From positions 2,257,501 through 2,321,500 of the forward strand of contig OX638327.1 in the NCBI GenBank assembly GCA_951812745.1: a stretch of 64,000 bases of DNA, in the 5' to 3' direction. Below are positions 9,155 to 17,179 of the stretch, one piece after another. The position numbers and the translations under genes are program-made. The notes under the pieces were generated by a model. It had not been told where the DNA came from. It saw only the letters and a list, made by a program, of their open reading frames with translations, and did not search any database. This DNA comes from an uncultured Nitrospirales bacterium (lineage in GTDB: Bacteria; Nitrospirota; Nitrospiria; Nitrospirales; UBA8639). Each line of letters opens with the position of its first letter. Positions within the stretch are counted from its first letter, which is position 1.

Positions 9155-10222
9155 TCATGCAATCTGGGAGAGCAAGTTCTCAGCAAGGGACTCCACCTCA
9201 TTTTGACTAAACGCCGATCTTTGATTCCTAACATAAGAGGCGATTTGATGCTCGGACAGCGTTCTCACATACTGAAATTCCTGATTCGGCCTGCGATTCA
9301 TTAAGCAGAGGATGTTTTTCGGGGATATTTTTTTGTTCCCCCAGTGGGTGGAAAAGTTATCGATATCCCCTCTCTCAACGGCCTGATTCAGTAACACAAA
9401 AATCGCAAAATTGCTTCTTTTTAATTGCTTAATCGGAGAAAATAACTCCGGGTTCTCCATTGAATCCCTGCTCCAATTCTTTGTTTCCACCAAATAAAGC
9501 CCGGTGGGTCCGACGACAACGTGATCTATCTGTATTGAAAATATTCTGTCGTCATTGTTTTTGTCATACACAGGGGGAGAAAATTCCAACCTGTAATCAT
9601 TGATGACTGTGTACATATCAGGCAGTCTTGATAATTCCCGCGCCACCCTTTCCTCACCTTCGGCTCCGTAAAACAGGGATTTATGTTTCCTGAAAACCGA
9701 AAGGATTCTTTCCTGTTCTTCTATATCACTGGCTGAATAGCGTTCTATCCATTCTTCGGGGTTATTTTTTCTATCTTCGATTTCAGACCTCAGACTGTCA
9801 ATCTTTGCAAATCCCTTCCTGAAAGGTCTTTCCACTTCATTCTCAAAAGCGTTTTCTAAAACGGCTTTTCTCTTTGTTAATCTCCTTTTCCGAAAAAAGA
9901 AAAACAGCCGCATAAACATGTTCCGTTCTTCGTTTCCGGCAAGGGTCCCTTTCAGTTCTTCCAATTCATGTATGAGTAAAGATTCTCTTTCCTGAATTTT
10001 CCGATGAAGTTTCAATGATAATCTTTCATATTCTGACTCAAGATCAACAACTTCATGTCTCAAAATTTCGCCATATTTTTGCCTGATACGATCAAGGGAA
10101 TGGTTGTAATCATTTTGGAACGACCGAATTTTATCAATCGTTCTGAAGTCACCTATCCCCTCGCTTTCAAGTTCAGCAATTAACTGAGTCAGAGAACCTA
10201 CTTGCCTATAAATCCTGGCCAT
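9155..10222 (-). CDS. NERD-domain protein
   Basis: Encodes 355 residues with a long coiled-coil N-terminal half (residues ~20-170, rich in Glu, Lys and Arg). A NERD (nuclease-related) domain follows at about 190-330. The core IQIDHVVVGPTGLYLVETKNW gives the D-x(n)-E-x-K pattern of the PD-(D/E)XK fold. NERD proteins are suspected nucleases or nucleic-acid processing factors, some in defence. Base composition is more AT-rich than its neighbours, which suggests transfer. Its 5' end abuts the broken BrnT remnant at about 10227, so it may have entered by the event that destroyed the toxin gene. Confidence 0.85.
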   Translation of the reverse strand: MARIYRQVGSLTQLIAELESEGIGDFRTIDKIRSFQNDYNHSLDRIRQKYGEILRHEVVDLESEYERLSLKLHRKIQERESLLIHELEELKGTLAGNEERNMFMRLFFFFRKRRLTKRKAVLENAFENEVERPFRKGFAKIDSLRSEIEDRKNNPEEWIERYSASDIEEQERILSVFRKHKSLFYGAEGEERVARELSRLPDMYTVINDYRLEFSPPVYDKNNDDRIFSIQIDHVVVGPTGLYLVETKNWSRDSMENPELFSPIKQLKRSNFAIFVLLNQAVERGDIDNFSTHWGNKKISPKNILCLMNRRPNQEFQYVRTLSEHQIASYVRNQRSAFSQNEVESLAENLLSQIA

Positions 10223-10298
10223 ACGATGACATCATTCAAGCATCGATGTTTCAAGCAAGGACCGACAAACGCGGGCCATGGTGGATTTCCTTGACACG

Positions 10299-10349
10299 TT
10301 GCGTACAATGAGCCGCAAGGAGCGAGTGCGCTATGAACAGGAAACGTAA
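10299..10349 (+). pseudogene. 3' remnant of a BrnT-type toxin gene
   Basis: In the frame ending at TAA 10347-10349 the residues LRTMSRKERVRYEQET closely resemble the C-terminal tail of BrnT toxins (…ISAR..SRKER..YE…). Upstream of about 10299 the resemblance stops. The tail overlaps the start of the BrnA-like gene by 17 bases, as in intact brnTA operons. The toxin body is missing. The evidence is only about 16 residues, so this is a reasoned call, not a certain one. Confidence 0.5.
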
Positions 10350-10599
10350 ATCCATTCCCGCCTTCGAAAGTGAGGGGGAAGAACGGGCCTTTTGGGAAAG
10401 TCACGACTCCACCGACCACGTGGACTGGAGCAAGGCCCAACGTGTCCGGTTTCCCAATCTCAAACCGTCCACCAAGCCGATTTCCCTGAGATTGCCGGTT
10501 GCGCTGCTTGAGCAAATCAAGACCGAGGCCAACAAGAGGGACGTTCCTTACCAGTCACTGATTAAGGTCTGGCTGTCCGAAAAGGTTGCTTCCATCTAG
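10333..10599 (+). CDS. BrnA/CopG-type antitoxin, probably orphan
   Basis: Encodes 88 residues. The middle SEGEERAFWESHDSTDHVDW and the C-terminal ribbon-helix-helix region PISLRLPVALLEQIKTEANKRDVPYQSLIKVWLSEKV are characteristic of BrnA/CopG-family antitoxins. These bind their own operator and neutralise a BrnT ribonuclease. Only the last codons of a toxin gene are visible upstream, so the antitoxin appears to have lost its partner. Confidence 0.8.
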   Translation: MNRKRKSIPAFESEGEERAFWESHDSTDHVDWSKAQRVRFPNLKPSTKPISLRLPVALLEQIKTEANKRDVPYQSLIKVWLSEKVASI

Positions 10600-10679
10600 G
10601 CCACGACCCCTCTTCGCTCATCAGTCCGGTGCGGGCGGGGGATGATTCGTTTTCGCCGTGATAATCGCTACGGCTAGGG

Positions 10680-11186
10680 TCATGAGTTCATCCGTGACAT
10701 CGGGAATTGAGGGAAGTGACGATTCCAAGTCTGCATGGTGAACACCAAACAACTTTCCACCACTTTCTGCTTCCATTTCCCCGATGATGGGCCGTGTACC
10801 GGGAGGTTCCGTTTGAGAGCATCTTTCCTGTTGAGAAGTTCAGCATCAGTCAGCGAGTCAAGCCCGATGACGACCCAATAATGGATAGGCTTGCCAACGT
10901 GATCGCACGCCCATTCATAAAGAAAGGAATCGCGGAATTTCTTTATCAGGTCGGCATCAAGTTCGCTGGCAAGAAATTTTCTTGCGAACTCTTTTTTATT
11001 TTCTGGCTGGGTTTGAGGATTGTCAGGGTCCTTGATTTCGATGAAACATATCCGGTCGGTTAACTCAACGATAAAATCGACGGCCTTCATGCAGTGGGAC
11101 AGTCCATGCGTTGCATCATCGAATTTCCTGGCGGTCGTGCCGGGTGGGAACCTGATTTTCAGGCTCCCTTCCTTCAGCGTGGTCAT
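10680..11186 (-). CDS. PD-(D/E)XK-like protein coupled to an AAA ATPase
   Basis: Encodes 168 residues. The segment KAVDFIVELTDRICFIEIKDPDNP (about 33-56) has the D-x(11-14)-E-x-K layout of PD-(D/E)XK nucleases (D37; E-I-K near 50). The remainder is helical, without membrane segments. Its ATG overlaps the stop of the upstream ATPase gene by four bases (ATGA, 11183-11186), so the two are translationally coupled and likely form one system. Defence against phage or plasmids is plausible from this architecture and from the island setting, but it is inference. Confidence 0.6.
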   Translation of the reverse strand: MTTLKEGSLKIRFPPGTTARKFDDATHGLSHCMKAVDFIVELTDRICFIEIKDPDNPQTQPENKKEFARKFLASELDADLIKKFRDSFLYEWACDHVGKPIHYWVVIGLDSLTDAELLNRKDALKRNLPVHGPSSGKWKQKVVESCLVFTMQTWNRHFPQFPMSRMNS

Positions 11187-12205
11187 ACGCCAACACCGTT
11201 GATGCTGCGCGTGACTTCCCGGTCATACAGGTCGGTAAAGGCTTCAGCAATAGCGTTCGGATGAATGTCCACGTAGGAATCAGCCGTATTGGAAACGATC
11301 TCTCCACGTGTCGGTTCTCTATGGAGCGAATGGAAAGCCACTTTGTCCTGTTCTTCTTTTTGCAAATCCAATTCCTTGAGAATCGCGTAATCGTGGGTGG
11401 CAATGAATATTTGCACCCCCATACGCTGGAGCTTGAGCAGGATTTCTATCACCGGGCCAAAGAGCTTGGGATTCAGATTGGTTTCAGGTTCGTCCCAAAA
11501 GAGAACTGAACCGGTAAGCAACGTTCCATTCTGAATAAGTAGCCACAAGAGCCCAAGCTTGCGCATTCCCTCGGCGAGCAGGGCGAACTCCAAATTTCCT
11601 TGTTCATTGCGGAGGAAGAATTCTTCATTGACCGTCGTCACTTTACCCGCGATGACTTTCTGCAAACTAATGAGCAACCGCTTGCGATCCTGGTCCGTGG
11701 GACCACGCAGTGGCGGTTCGTAGGCGCGGTTGAGGACGTCCGCGTAGACTTCCTCAAAATGTATCTCGCGTTGTGCATACAGGGACTGGAAGCCCGGTGC
11801 ATTGGAAAGCATCTCTTTGACCGGGATATACACACTCTTGACGGGGGAGTCCGTCCAACCCTTGAAGCCGGTGACCTTAGCTGAATCGGGACCTGCTGCA
11901 TGATTGGAAAAGGACGCTTTCAGCCTTTGCCGTTTTCGGTGTACCTCGACCGTACACCGCGAACTTGTCTTCTGTCGTTTCACCAGTCGGCCCAGGGCTC
12001 TGCCCGATGGCATAAACACGCGAATAAGTTTTTCCGCGAAACCGGCCTTTGTCTTACTGATGTCACAAGCGGCATAAGCCAACTTCATCAGATGAGTCTT
12101 GCCCGTTCCATTGGCACCAACAAGCACGTTAATGCCAGGAGATACCGTGAACTCCAGCTTTCTGAAAGCCGTGAATCGTTCCAAACTCAACTTTGTAATG
12201 GCCAT
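11183..12205 (-). CDS. AAA ATPase, OLD/RecF-like (AAA_15/21 type)
   Basis: Encodes 340 residues of an ABC/SMC-type ATPase. Walker A GANGTGKT is at 30-37; the signature region LLAEGMRKLGLLWLL lies near 215-230. Walker B VLFWDEPETNLNPK follows, with a switch histidine FIATHDYAIL. The whole is a single ATPase domain without a fused Toprim or nuclease domain. The effector function is therefore presumably supplied by the coupled downstream gene. Similar ATPase-effector pairs are frequent in defence islands. Confidence 0.8.
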   Translation of the reverse strand: MAITKLSLERFTAFRKLEFTVSPGINVLVGANGTGKTHLMKLAYAACDISKTKAGFAEKLIRVFMPSGRALGRLVKRQKTSSRCTVEVHRKRQRLKASFSNHAAGPDSAKVTGFKGWTDSPVKSVYIPVKEMLSNAPGFQSLYAQREIHFEEVYADVLNRAYEPPLRGPTDQDRKRLLISLQKVIAGKVTTVNEEFFLRNEQGNLEFALLAEGMRKLGLLWLLIQNGTLLTGSVLFWDEPETNLNPKLFGPVIEILLKLQRMGVQIFIATHDYAILKELDLQKEEQDKVAFHSLHREPTRGEIVSNTADSYVDIHPNAIAEAFTDLYDREVTRSINGVGV

Positions 12206-12375
12206 CTCTTTTCCCCTGTGCGTCGATTATTCCACTATATCACATAGGAAGTTTACGATCTGCCCTAAAGACGTTTCCTTTATCGTACAAGGGGGCAACC
12301 GTCTTCGTGCTGCGCAGGCCGGGATAAGATTGGCGTGAGGGATGCTTCGTTTTGCCGGCCGGGAAGGAATACCGC

Positions 12376-13248
12376 TCAACCGCCGAGCGCGGCCTGGACC
12401 GTTTCGCCGATCTCCGCGGGATTGCGGACGACCTGCACGCCGGCGGCTTCGAGGGCGGCGATTTTTTCCTTGGCCGTGCCTTGCCCGCCGGTAATGATCG
12501 CTCCGGCATGGCCCATGCGCCGGCCGGGAGGCGCCGTCATACCGGCAATAAATCCAATGACCGGCTTCGTCATTTCTCTTTTGATGAATACGGCGGCTTT
12601 TTCCTCGGCGTCCCCGCCGATCTCTCCGATCATGACCACGGCCTTCGTCTCCTCGTCGTGCTCGAACATTTGCAGCAGGTCGATGTACCCCGTGCCGATG
12701 ATGGGATCACCGCCGATGCCCACGCAGGTGGTCTCACCAAGTCCCAAATTCGTCAACTGGTTCACGGCTTCGTAGGTCAGGGTCCCGCTGCGGGAAATCA
12801 CACCGACCTTGCCTTTTTTATGAATGAACCCGGGCATGATGCCGATCTTGCACTCGTCCGCCGTGATGATACCCGGACAATTGGGACCGATGAGCCGGGT
12901 CTGCGTACTGGCCAGAGCGCGTTTCACCCGGACCATGTCATTGACGGGAATCCCTTCCGTGATGCACACCACCAACCAAATTCCCGCATTGGCCGCCTCG
13001 AGGATGGCGTCGGCCGCAAAAGGCGGAGGCACGAAAATCAACGACGTGGTGGCTTCCGTCTCTTTCACGGCGTCGCGGACCGTGTGAAAAACCGGGATGC
13101 CTTCCACTTCCTGCCCGGCCTTACCGGGAGTCACCCCTGCGACAACCTGGGTGCCGTACGCCTGGCACTGGGTCGCGTGGAAGGACCCTTCTTTTCCCGT
13201 AATCCCCTGGACGACCACTCGCGTTGACTTATTCACCAAAATGCTCAT
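12376..13248 (-). CDS. sucD: Succinyl-CoA synthetase (ADP-forming) subunit alpha
   Basis: Catalyses succinate + CoA + ATP to succinyl-CoA, the direction needed in the reductive TCA cycle, with SucC. The 290 residues have the usual CoA-binding Rossmann domain at the N-terminus ([18 protein letters not shown]) and the phosphorylated histidine H247 in [11 protein letters not shown]. An AAGGAA ribosome-binding site precedes ATG 13248. It is the last gene of the minus-strand series from aclB. Confidence 0.96.
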   Translation of the reverse strand: MSILVNKSTRVVVQGITGKEGSFHATQCQAYGTQVVAGVTPGKAGQEVEGIPVFHTVRDAVKETEATTSLIFVPPPFAADAILEAANAGIWLVVCITEGIPVNDMVRVKRALASTQTRLIGPNCPGIITADECKIGIMPGFIHKKGKVGVISRSGTLTYEAVNQLTNLGLGETTCVGIGGDPIIGTGYIDLLQMFEHDEETKAVVMIGEIGGDAEEKAAVFIKREMTKPVIGFIAGMTAPPGRRMGHAGAIITGGQGTAKEKIAALEAAGVQVVRNPAEIGETVQAALGG

Positions 13249-13316
13249 GCGCTATTCCTTCCCTTGTTCAATCACTTCTTTCTGCTGACGTGGGCAAGCT
13301 CGAACGATGGGGGCGA

Positions 13317-14501
13317 TCACCCCCTTTTCCGTTTGCGCTTCATGGCCACGATTTTTTGCGCGGCTTCCCAGAGATCCGTCGCGACGTCCACCTTCAACCC
13401 CGATTCGAGGAGAATCTTCCGCCCCTCTTCCGCATTGGTGCCTTGGAGGCGAACGACCACGGGCAAGGTGATGCCGACCTCTTTCGAGGCCTCGATCACG
13501 CCATTGGCGATCCGTTCACACCGCACGATGCCTCCGAAAATATTGATAAAAATGCCTTTGACTTTTCTGTCCTTGAGGAGGATGCGAAACCCGGCCGCCA
13601 CGGTCTCTTTGGTGGCGCCTCCGCCCACGTCCAAAAAGTTGGCGGGTTCCGCGCCGGCCAACTTGATCACGTCCATCGTGGCCATGGCCAACCCCGCGCC
13701 GTTCACCATGCACCCGATATCCCCGTCCAGTTTCACGTAATTGAGATTATTGGCACCCGCTTCGATTTCAAGCGGCTCTTCCTCGTGCAGGTCACGAAAC
13801 GCCTGCACGTCCTGATGCTTGTACAACGCGTTGTCGTCGAAGGTGACCTTCCCGTCGAGTGCGATGAGTTGTTTGTCCGTGGTAATCACCAAAGGATTGA
13901 TCTCGACCAATGACGCATTTTTTTCCATAAACAAGCGATACAGGTTCCCCAGCATCTGAATGAAGGGCGTCACCACGGCTTTTTCCAGAGAGGGCAGCCC
14001 CAAGGCAAAAGCCAGATTCCGGCCGTTGTACGGATGAAACCCGACGGCCGGATCAATCGTTTCCCTGAACAGTTTTTCCGGGGTCTTCTCCGCCACCTCT
14101 TCGATTTCCATGCCCCCCTCGGTACTCGCGAGGAACGTGGGACACCCGCTGTCCCGGTCCACCAACAGGCTCAGATACAATTCCTTGTCGATCCCCGCCC
14201 CTTCCTCAATCAACAGCCGCCGCACCTTTCTGCCTTTCGGCCCGGTTTGATGCGTCACCAGGGTTTTCCCGATGAGTTCCCGCGTCAGGGCCGGCACCTC
14301 CTCGCGCTGTTTGGTGATTTTGACGCCGCCGGCCTTACCCCGGCCCCCGGCGTGAATTTGGGCCTTGACCACGTAGACCGGTACATCCAAGGCCGCAGCC
14401 CACTTTTCAGCGGCACGCGGAGTCTTCACGTCCTTGCCGCGCGGCACCGGCACCCCGAATTGCGCAAACAACTGTTTCGCTTGAAATTCATGGATATTCA
14501 T
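13317..14501 (-). CDS. sucC: Succinyl-CoA synthetase (ADP-forming) subunit beta
   Basis: ATP-grasp subunit of succinyl-CoA synthetase, 394 residues from the start chosen here. The frame stays open upstream to 14681, but the family start [20 protein letters not shown] begins at 14501, and AGGAG lies seven bases before it. The glycine-rich ATP-binding segment [17 protein letters not shown] and the C-terminal flavodoxin-like domain ([19 protein letters not shown]) are present. It lies 68 bases before sucD. A palindromic repeat separates it from frdA, so sucCD may be partly uncoupled from the upstream genes. Confidence 0.96.
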   Translation of the reverse strand: MNIHEFQAKQLFAQFGVPVPRGKDVKTPRAAEKWAAALDVPVYVVKAQIHAGGRGKAGGVKITKQREEVPALTRELIGKTLVTHQTGPKGRKVRRLLIEEGAGIDKELYLSLLVDRDSGCPTFLASTEGGMEIEEVAEKTPEKLFRETIDPAVGFHPYNGRNLAFALGLPSLEKAVVTPFIQMLGNLYRLFMEKNASLVEINPLVITTDKQLIALDGKVTFDDNALYKHQDVQAFRDLHEEEPLEIEAGANNLNYVKLDGDIGCMVNGAGLAMATMDVIKLAGAEPANFLDVGGGATKETVAAGFRILLKDRKVKGIFINIFGGIVRCERIANGVIEASKEVGITLPVVVRLQGTNAEEGRKILLESGLKVDVATDLWEAAQKIVAMKRKRKRG

Positions 14502-14583
14502 GATTCTCCTCTTGAAGAAAAAGACTGACTCAGCGATCTCTTCTTGCCAGAAAACCGATAAAACTCTACAAAACCACTTGAAG

Positions 14584-14708
14584 GCAGGATGTTCAAAAAA
14601 GCCGTCCAGCGCGGCCGCAGCAAGCGAGGAGGCGAGGCGTACGTTTGAAGTACGTTGAGCCTCCGAGCGCTGCGAGAACAAAGCTGGTGGGTTTTTTCAA
14701 CATCCTGC
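14584..14708. repeat. 125-bp palindromic intergenic repeat (Nitrospira-like)
   Basis: The ends GCAGGATGTTCAAAAAA and TTTTTTCAACATCCTGC are near-perfect reverse complements, and the interior carries nested dyads around GAGGCG...CGTAC...GTACGTTGAGCCTCC. The element overlaps the last base of frdA. From memory, elements with this organisation and the central 'GGCGAGGCGTACG' are abundant in Nitrospira genomes; this is recollection, not a search result. The strong hairpin with a T-run end could terminate or attenuate transcription between frdA and sucC. Confidence 0.75.
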
Positions 14709-16288
14709 TAGGGTTGTTCGGTATAGGCGGGCAGCACGACCGGCGACGTGAGCTGGTTCGTGATTTTGTGCTTTTTCGCTTCGGCCCGGAAACGCTGCAA
14801 ATGGTTCAACGTCAACCGGCCTTGAGGAATGGTTTGAGCGCGCGCCGCCACCGTTAACCCCGATCGTTTGCCGAAGACCATCAAATCCAGCAACGAATTG
14901 CCCATTAAACGATTGCGCCCGTGCAGTCCCCCGGACGTTTCGCCGGCCACGAAGAGGTTCTTCACGGACGTTTCGCCGTTGACGTCGATTTTCACTCCCC
15001 CGTTCTGATAATGAAGCGTCGGATAAATCAGGACCGGGTCTTTACGGATATCGACGCCGTACCGTGCATATTGGCGCACCATGGCGGGGAAATGCTTATC
15101 CAGCGTGCCTTCACCGTGTTCCTCTTCGAGCAACGGGGTATCCAACCACACGCCGACGCGACCGGTCGGCATTCGGACGCCGCGTCCTTCTTCGCATTCC
15201 CGGATAATGGAGGATGACACCACGTCGCGGGTATCCAACTCATTCACGAACCGTTCGCCCTTCCCATTGACCAGGTGCCCGCCTTCCGACCGTATCCCCT
15301 CGGTGACCAACTGCCCGACGAGTTGTTCCGGGTACACGCCTCCGGACGGATGATATTGAAACGTATCGATTTGGACCAGCGGGGCCCCGATGCGATAGGC
15401 CAGGGCGAGACCGTCGCCCGTGGCGCCGTAATGATTGCTCGTGGGAAAGCCTTGAATGTGCAACCGCCCGATGCCGCCGGTCGCCAAAATGACGGTTTTG
15501 GCGGCAACCACGACAAATCGTTTATTGTCCAGATCCTGAAGCACCGCGCCGGCACACGCCCCGTGCTCGTCACTCACCAGTTCCACGGCGGCGACGAATT
15601 CCAGGATCTGGATTTTCTGGTTGAGCACCTCATCCTTGAGCACCCGCATGATTTCAAGGCCGGTGTAATCCGAGCAGGTGAGCAGCCGCGCCCTGGTACT
15701 GCCTCCACCTTTCTTGACGTGGAGGTTGCCGTCGGCATCCCGATCGAAGAGCACGCCCAATTCCAACAACCATTTCGCAATGGACGGCCCCTCTTCCACC
15801 ATCGTCCTGAGCAACTCGTGGTCGTTCTTCATGTGACCGCCCTTGAGGGTATCCAGGAAATGCTGGACCGGGGAGTCATCGGGCGCCACGGCAATCTGCA
15901 TGCCGCCCTGCGCCATCACCGAATTCGAATCAGCCAGGCGCAGCTTCGTGGCCAGGAGCACCTTGGCCCCCTGCCCGTGCGCGTGGAGCGCCGCGGCACA
16001 CCCCGCGCCTCCGCCTCCCACCACCAACACGTCCACCTCGTAGTCCGGCGTCAAAGGGAGGTCTTCGGACACCACGCTGTCGCCTTCCAGGACGGAAGCA
16101 AGTTCCCGTACCGTCATCTCCCCTTCATTGGGCCCGAAGACAACGGGACGGTACGCGGCTTCACGATGATCGGGATGAAATTTCTTGATCAGGGTGTCGC
16201 GCTCGGCCGGAGAGAGTTTGGGTAGGGTCTGTTGTCGCCGGGCGTCACGGGAGGTGTGGACCACGTCGTGCAGGGCTTGAATATCCAC
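14708..16288 (-). CDS. frdA: Fumarate reductase/succinate dehydrogenase flavoprotein subunit
   Basis: FAD-containing subunit that interconverts fumarate and succinate, 526 residues. About 85 N-terminal residues precede the FAD-binding motif VDVLVVGGGGAGCAAALHAHGQGAKVLL. The flavinylation-type segment and active-site region SNHYGATGDGLALAYRIGAPL and the capping-domain residues GRVGVWLDTPLLEEEHGEG follow. The long N-terminal extension and the absence of typical C-terminal length set it apart from E. coli FrdA. The start is GTG 16288, with GGGGAG upstream. It is cotranscribed with frdB (17 bases apart). No membrane-anchor subunit gene is adjacent. Confidence 0.9.
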   Translation of the reverse strand: MDIQALHDVVHTSRDARRQQTLPKLSPAERDTLIKKFHPDHREAAYRPVVFGPNEGEMTVRELASVLEGDSVVSEDLPLTPDYEVDVLVVGGGGAGCAAALHAHGQGAKVLLATKLRLADSNSVMAQGGMQIAVAPDDSPVQHFLDTLKGGHMKNDHELLRTMVEEGPSIAKWLLELGVLFDRDADGNLHVKKGGGSTRARLLTCSDYTGLEIMRVLKDEVLNQKIQILEFVAAVELVSDEHGACAGAVLQDLDNKRFVVVAAKTVILATGGIGRLHIQGFPTSNHYGATGDGLALAYRIGAPLVQIDTFQYHPSGGVYPEQLVGQLVTEGIRSEGGHLVNGKGERFVNELDTRDVVSSSIIRECEEGRGVRMPTGRVGVWLDTPLLEEEHGEGTLDKHFPAMVRQYARYGVDIRKDPVLIYPTLHYQNGGVKIDVNGETSVKNLFVAGETSGGLHGRNRLMGNSLLDLMVFGKRSGLTVAARAQTIPQGRLTLNHLQRFRAEAKKHKITNQLTSPVVLPAYTEQP

Positions 16289-16305
16289 GTATCAGGCGCA
16301 CTCCC

Positions 16306-17025
16306 CTACGACTTGATCGTGGCCGAGGTTTGTTGCAATTCATCATCGGTCATCTTCAGGATTCGGTCCCAGTCGTCATCGTACTGTCCATCGGCAATGG
16401 CTTGAATCCGGTCGAAGAGGCCGGGCGGCTTTTCCATTTCCCGAACGCCGTAGGCTCGACTCGCATAGACTCCCACCAGATTCGGCGCAATATCGGCAAT
16501 GCAGACCGGCACGCACAAGCCGCACATCACACAGTCCATGAACGTCTCCGACACCGCTTTGAAGTCCCCGAAGACGGCTTTCCACACGCCTTCCCGCACG
16601 TCGATCTGTTGCGGGCAGGCTTCGGTGCACGCGTTGCAGTTCCTGCACAAGGGCGCTTCCGGATACAGCTTGAACAGGTCCTGCTTGGGATTTTCGAGTT
16701 TATTCAAATCGTACGTGGCCTTGCGCGCGGGAAACGCCGGGGCGAACGAAAACGACATACCGTCTTCCACCGCGTGCGAACACCCGAGGCAGGTTTTCAC
16801 TTTCGGATCGTCCTTGGTGCGATAATAGGTCGCACAGGCCCCGCAAAACCCGCCCAGGCAGCCTGCCCCCCGTGTGACTTCATGGCCGGTATACCAGAGC
16901 GCCTTCATCAGGGTAATCCCCGCCGGGACCCGGAAGGATTTCCCCGCGATCTCCACCGTGACCATGGGTGGTCGAAGCGCGTCTTCCTGGCTCACGGCTT
17001 TGCCCGTGTCGAATGAATCCGTCAT
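16306..17025 (-). CDS. frdB: Fumarate reductase/succinate dehydrogenase iron-sulfur subunit
   Basis: Encodes 239 residues. The N-terminal ferredoxin-like domain carries the [2Fe-2S] ligands in RGAGCLGGFCGACATYY plus the distal cysteine of TCLGC. The C-terminal domain carries two cysteine clusters, CRNCNACTEACP and CVMCGLCVPVC, for the [3Fe-4S]/[4Fe-4S] centres. It passes electrons to or from FrdA. The AAGGAG site upstream supports ATG 17025. Without an adjacent cytochrome b subunit, the complex may be soluble or use an anchor encoded elsewhere. Confidence 0.92.
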   Translation of the reverse strand: MTDSFDTGKAVSQEDALRPPMVTVEIAGKSFRVPAGITLMKALWYTGHEVTRGAGCLGGFCGACATYYRTKDDPKVKTCLGCSHAVEDGMSFSFAPAFPARKATYDLNKLENPKQDLFKLYPEAPLCRNCNACTEACPQQIDVREGVWKAVFGDFKAVSETFMDCVMCGLCVPVCIADIAPNLVGVYASRAYGVREMEKPPGLFDRIQAIADGQYDDDWDRILKMTDDELQQTSATIKS

Positions 17026-17044
17026 GTCCGTTTGGCCTTACTCC

Positions 17045-17173
17045 TTTGTTCCCCTCACCCTACCCTCTCCCACAAGGGGAGAGGGTTCTCTCGTCCCACT
17101 TCTTCTCCCAAGGCGGGAGAGAATTTTCTTCTCACTCCCTCTCCCTGGACGGGAGAGGGTTGGGGTGAGGGTG
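17045..17173. repeat. CCCTCTCCC-type inverted repeat cluster
   Basis: Fills the gap between the aconitase stop and frdB start. Three dyads with 'ccctctccc'/'gggagaggg' arms lie inside outer arms 'cccctcaccc' and 'ggggtgaggg'. It belongs to the same family as 7096-7213. Its place inside the rTCA operon suggests possible mRNA processing or partial termination. Confidence 0.7.
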
Positions 17174-17179
17174 AAGAAA

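Noticed and set aside
12352-13227. 291-residue plus-strand frame over sucD
   Set aside because: It is the antisense shadow of sucD, with a Asp/His/Gly-rich composition typical of reverse frames of high-GC genes; sucD has clear motifs.
14502-14681. 60-residue N-terminal extension of sucC
   Set aside because: It reads through the palindromic repeat, has no family similarity, and a good ribosome-binding site precedes ATG 14501.
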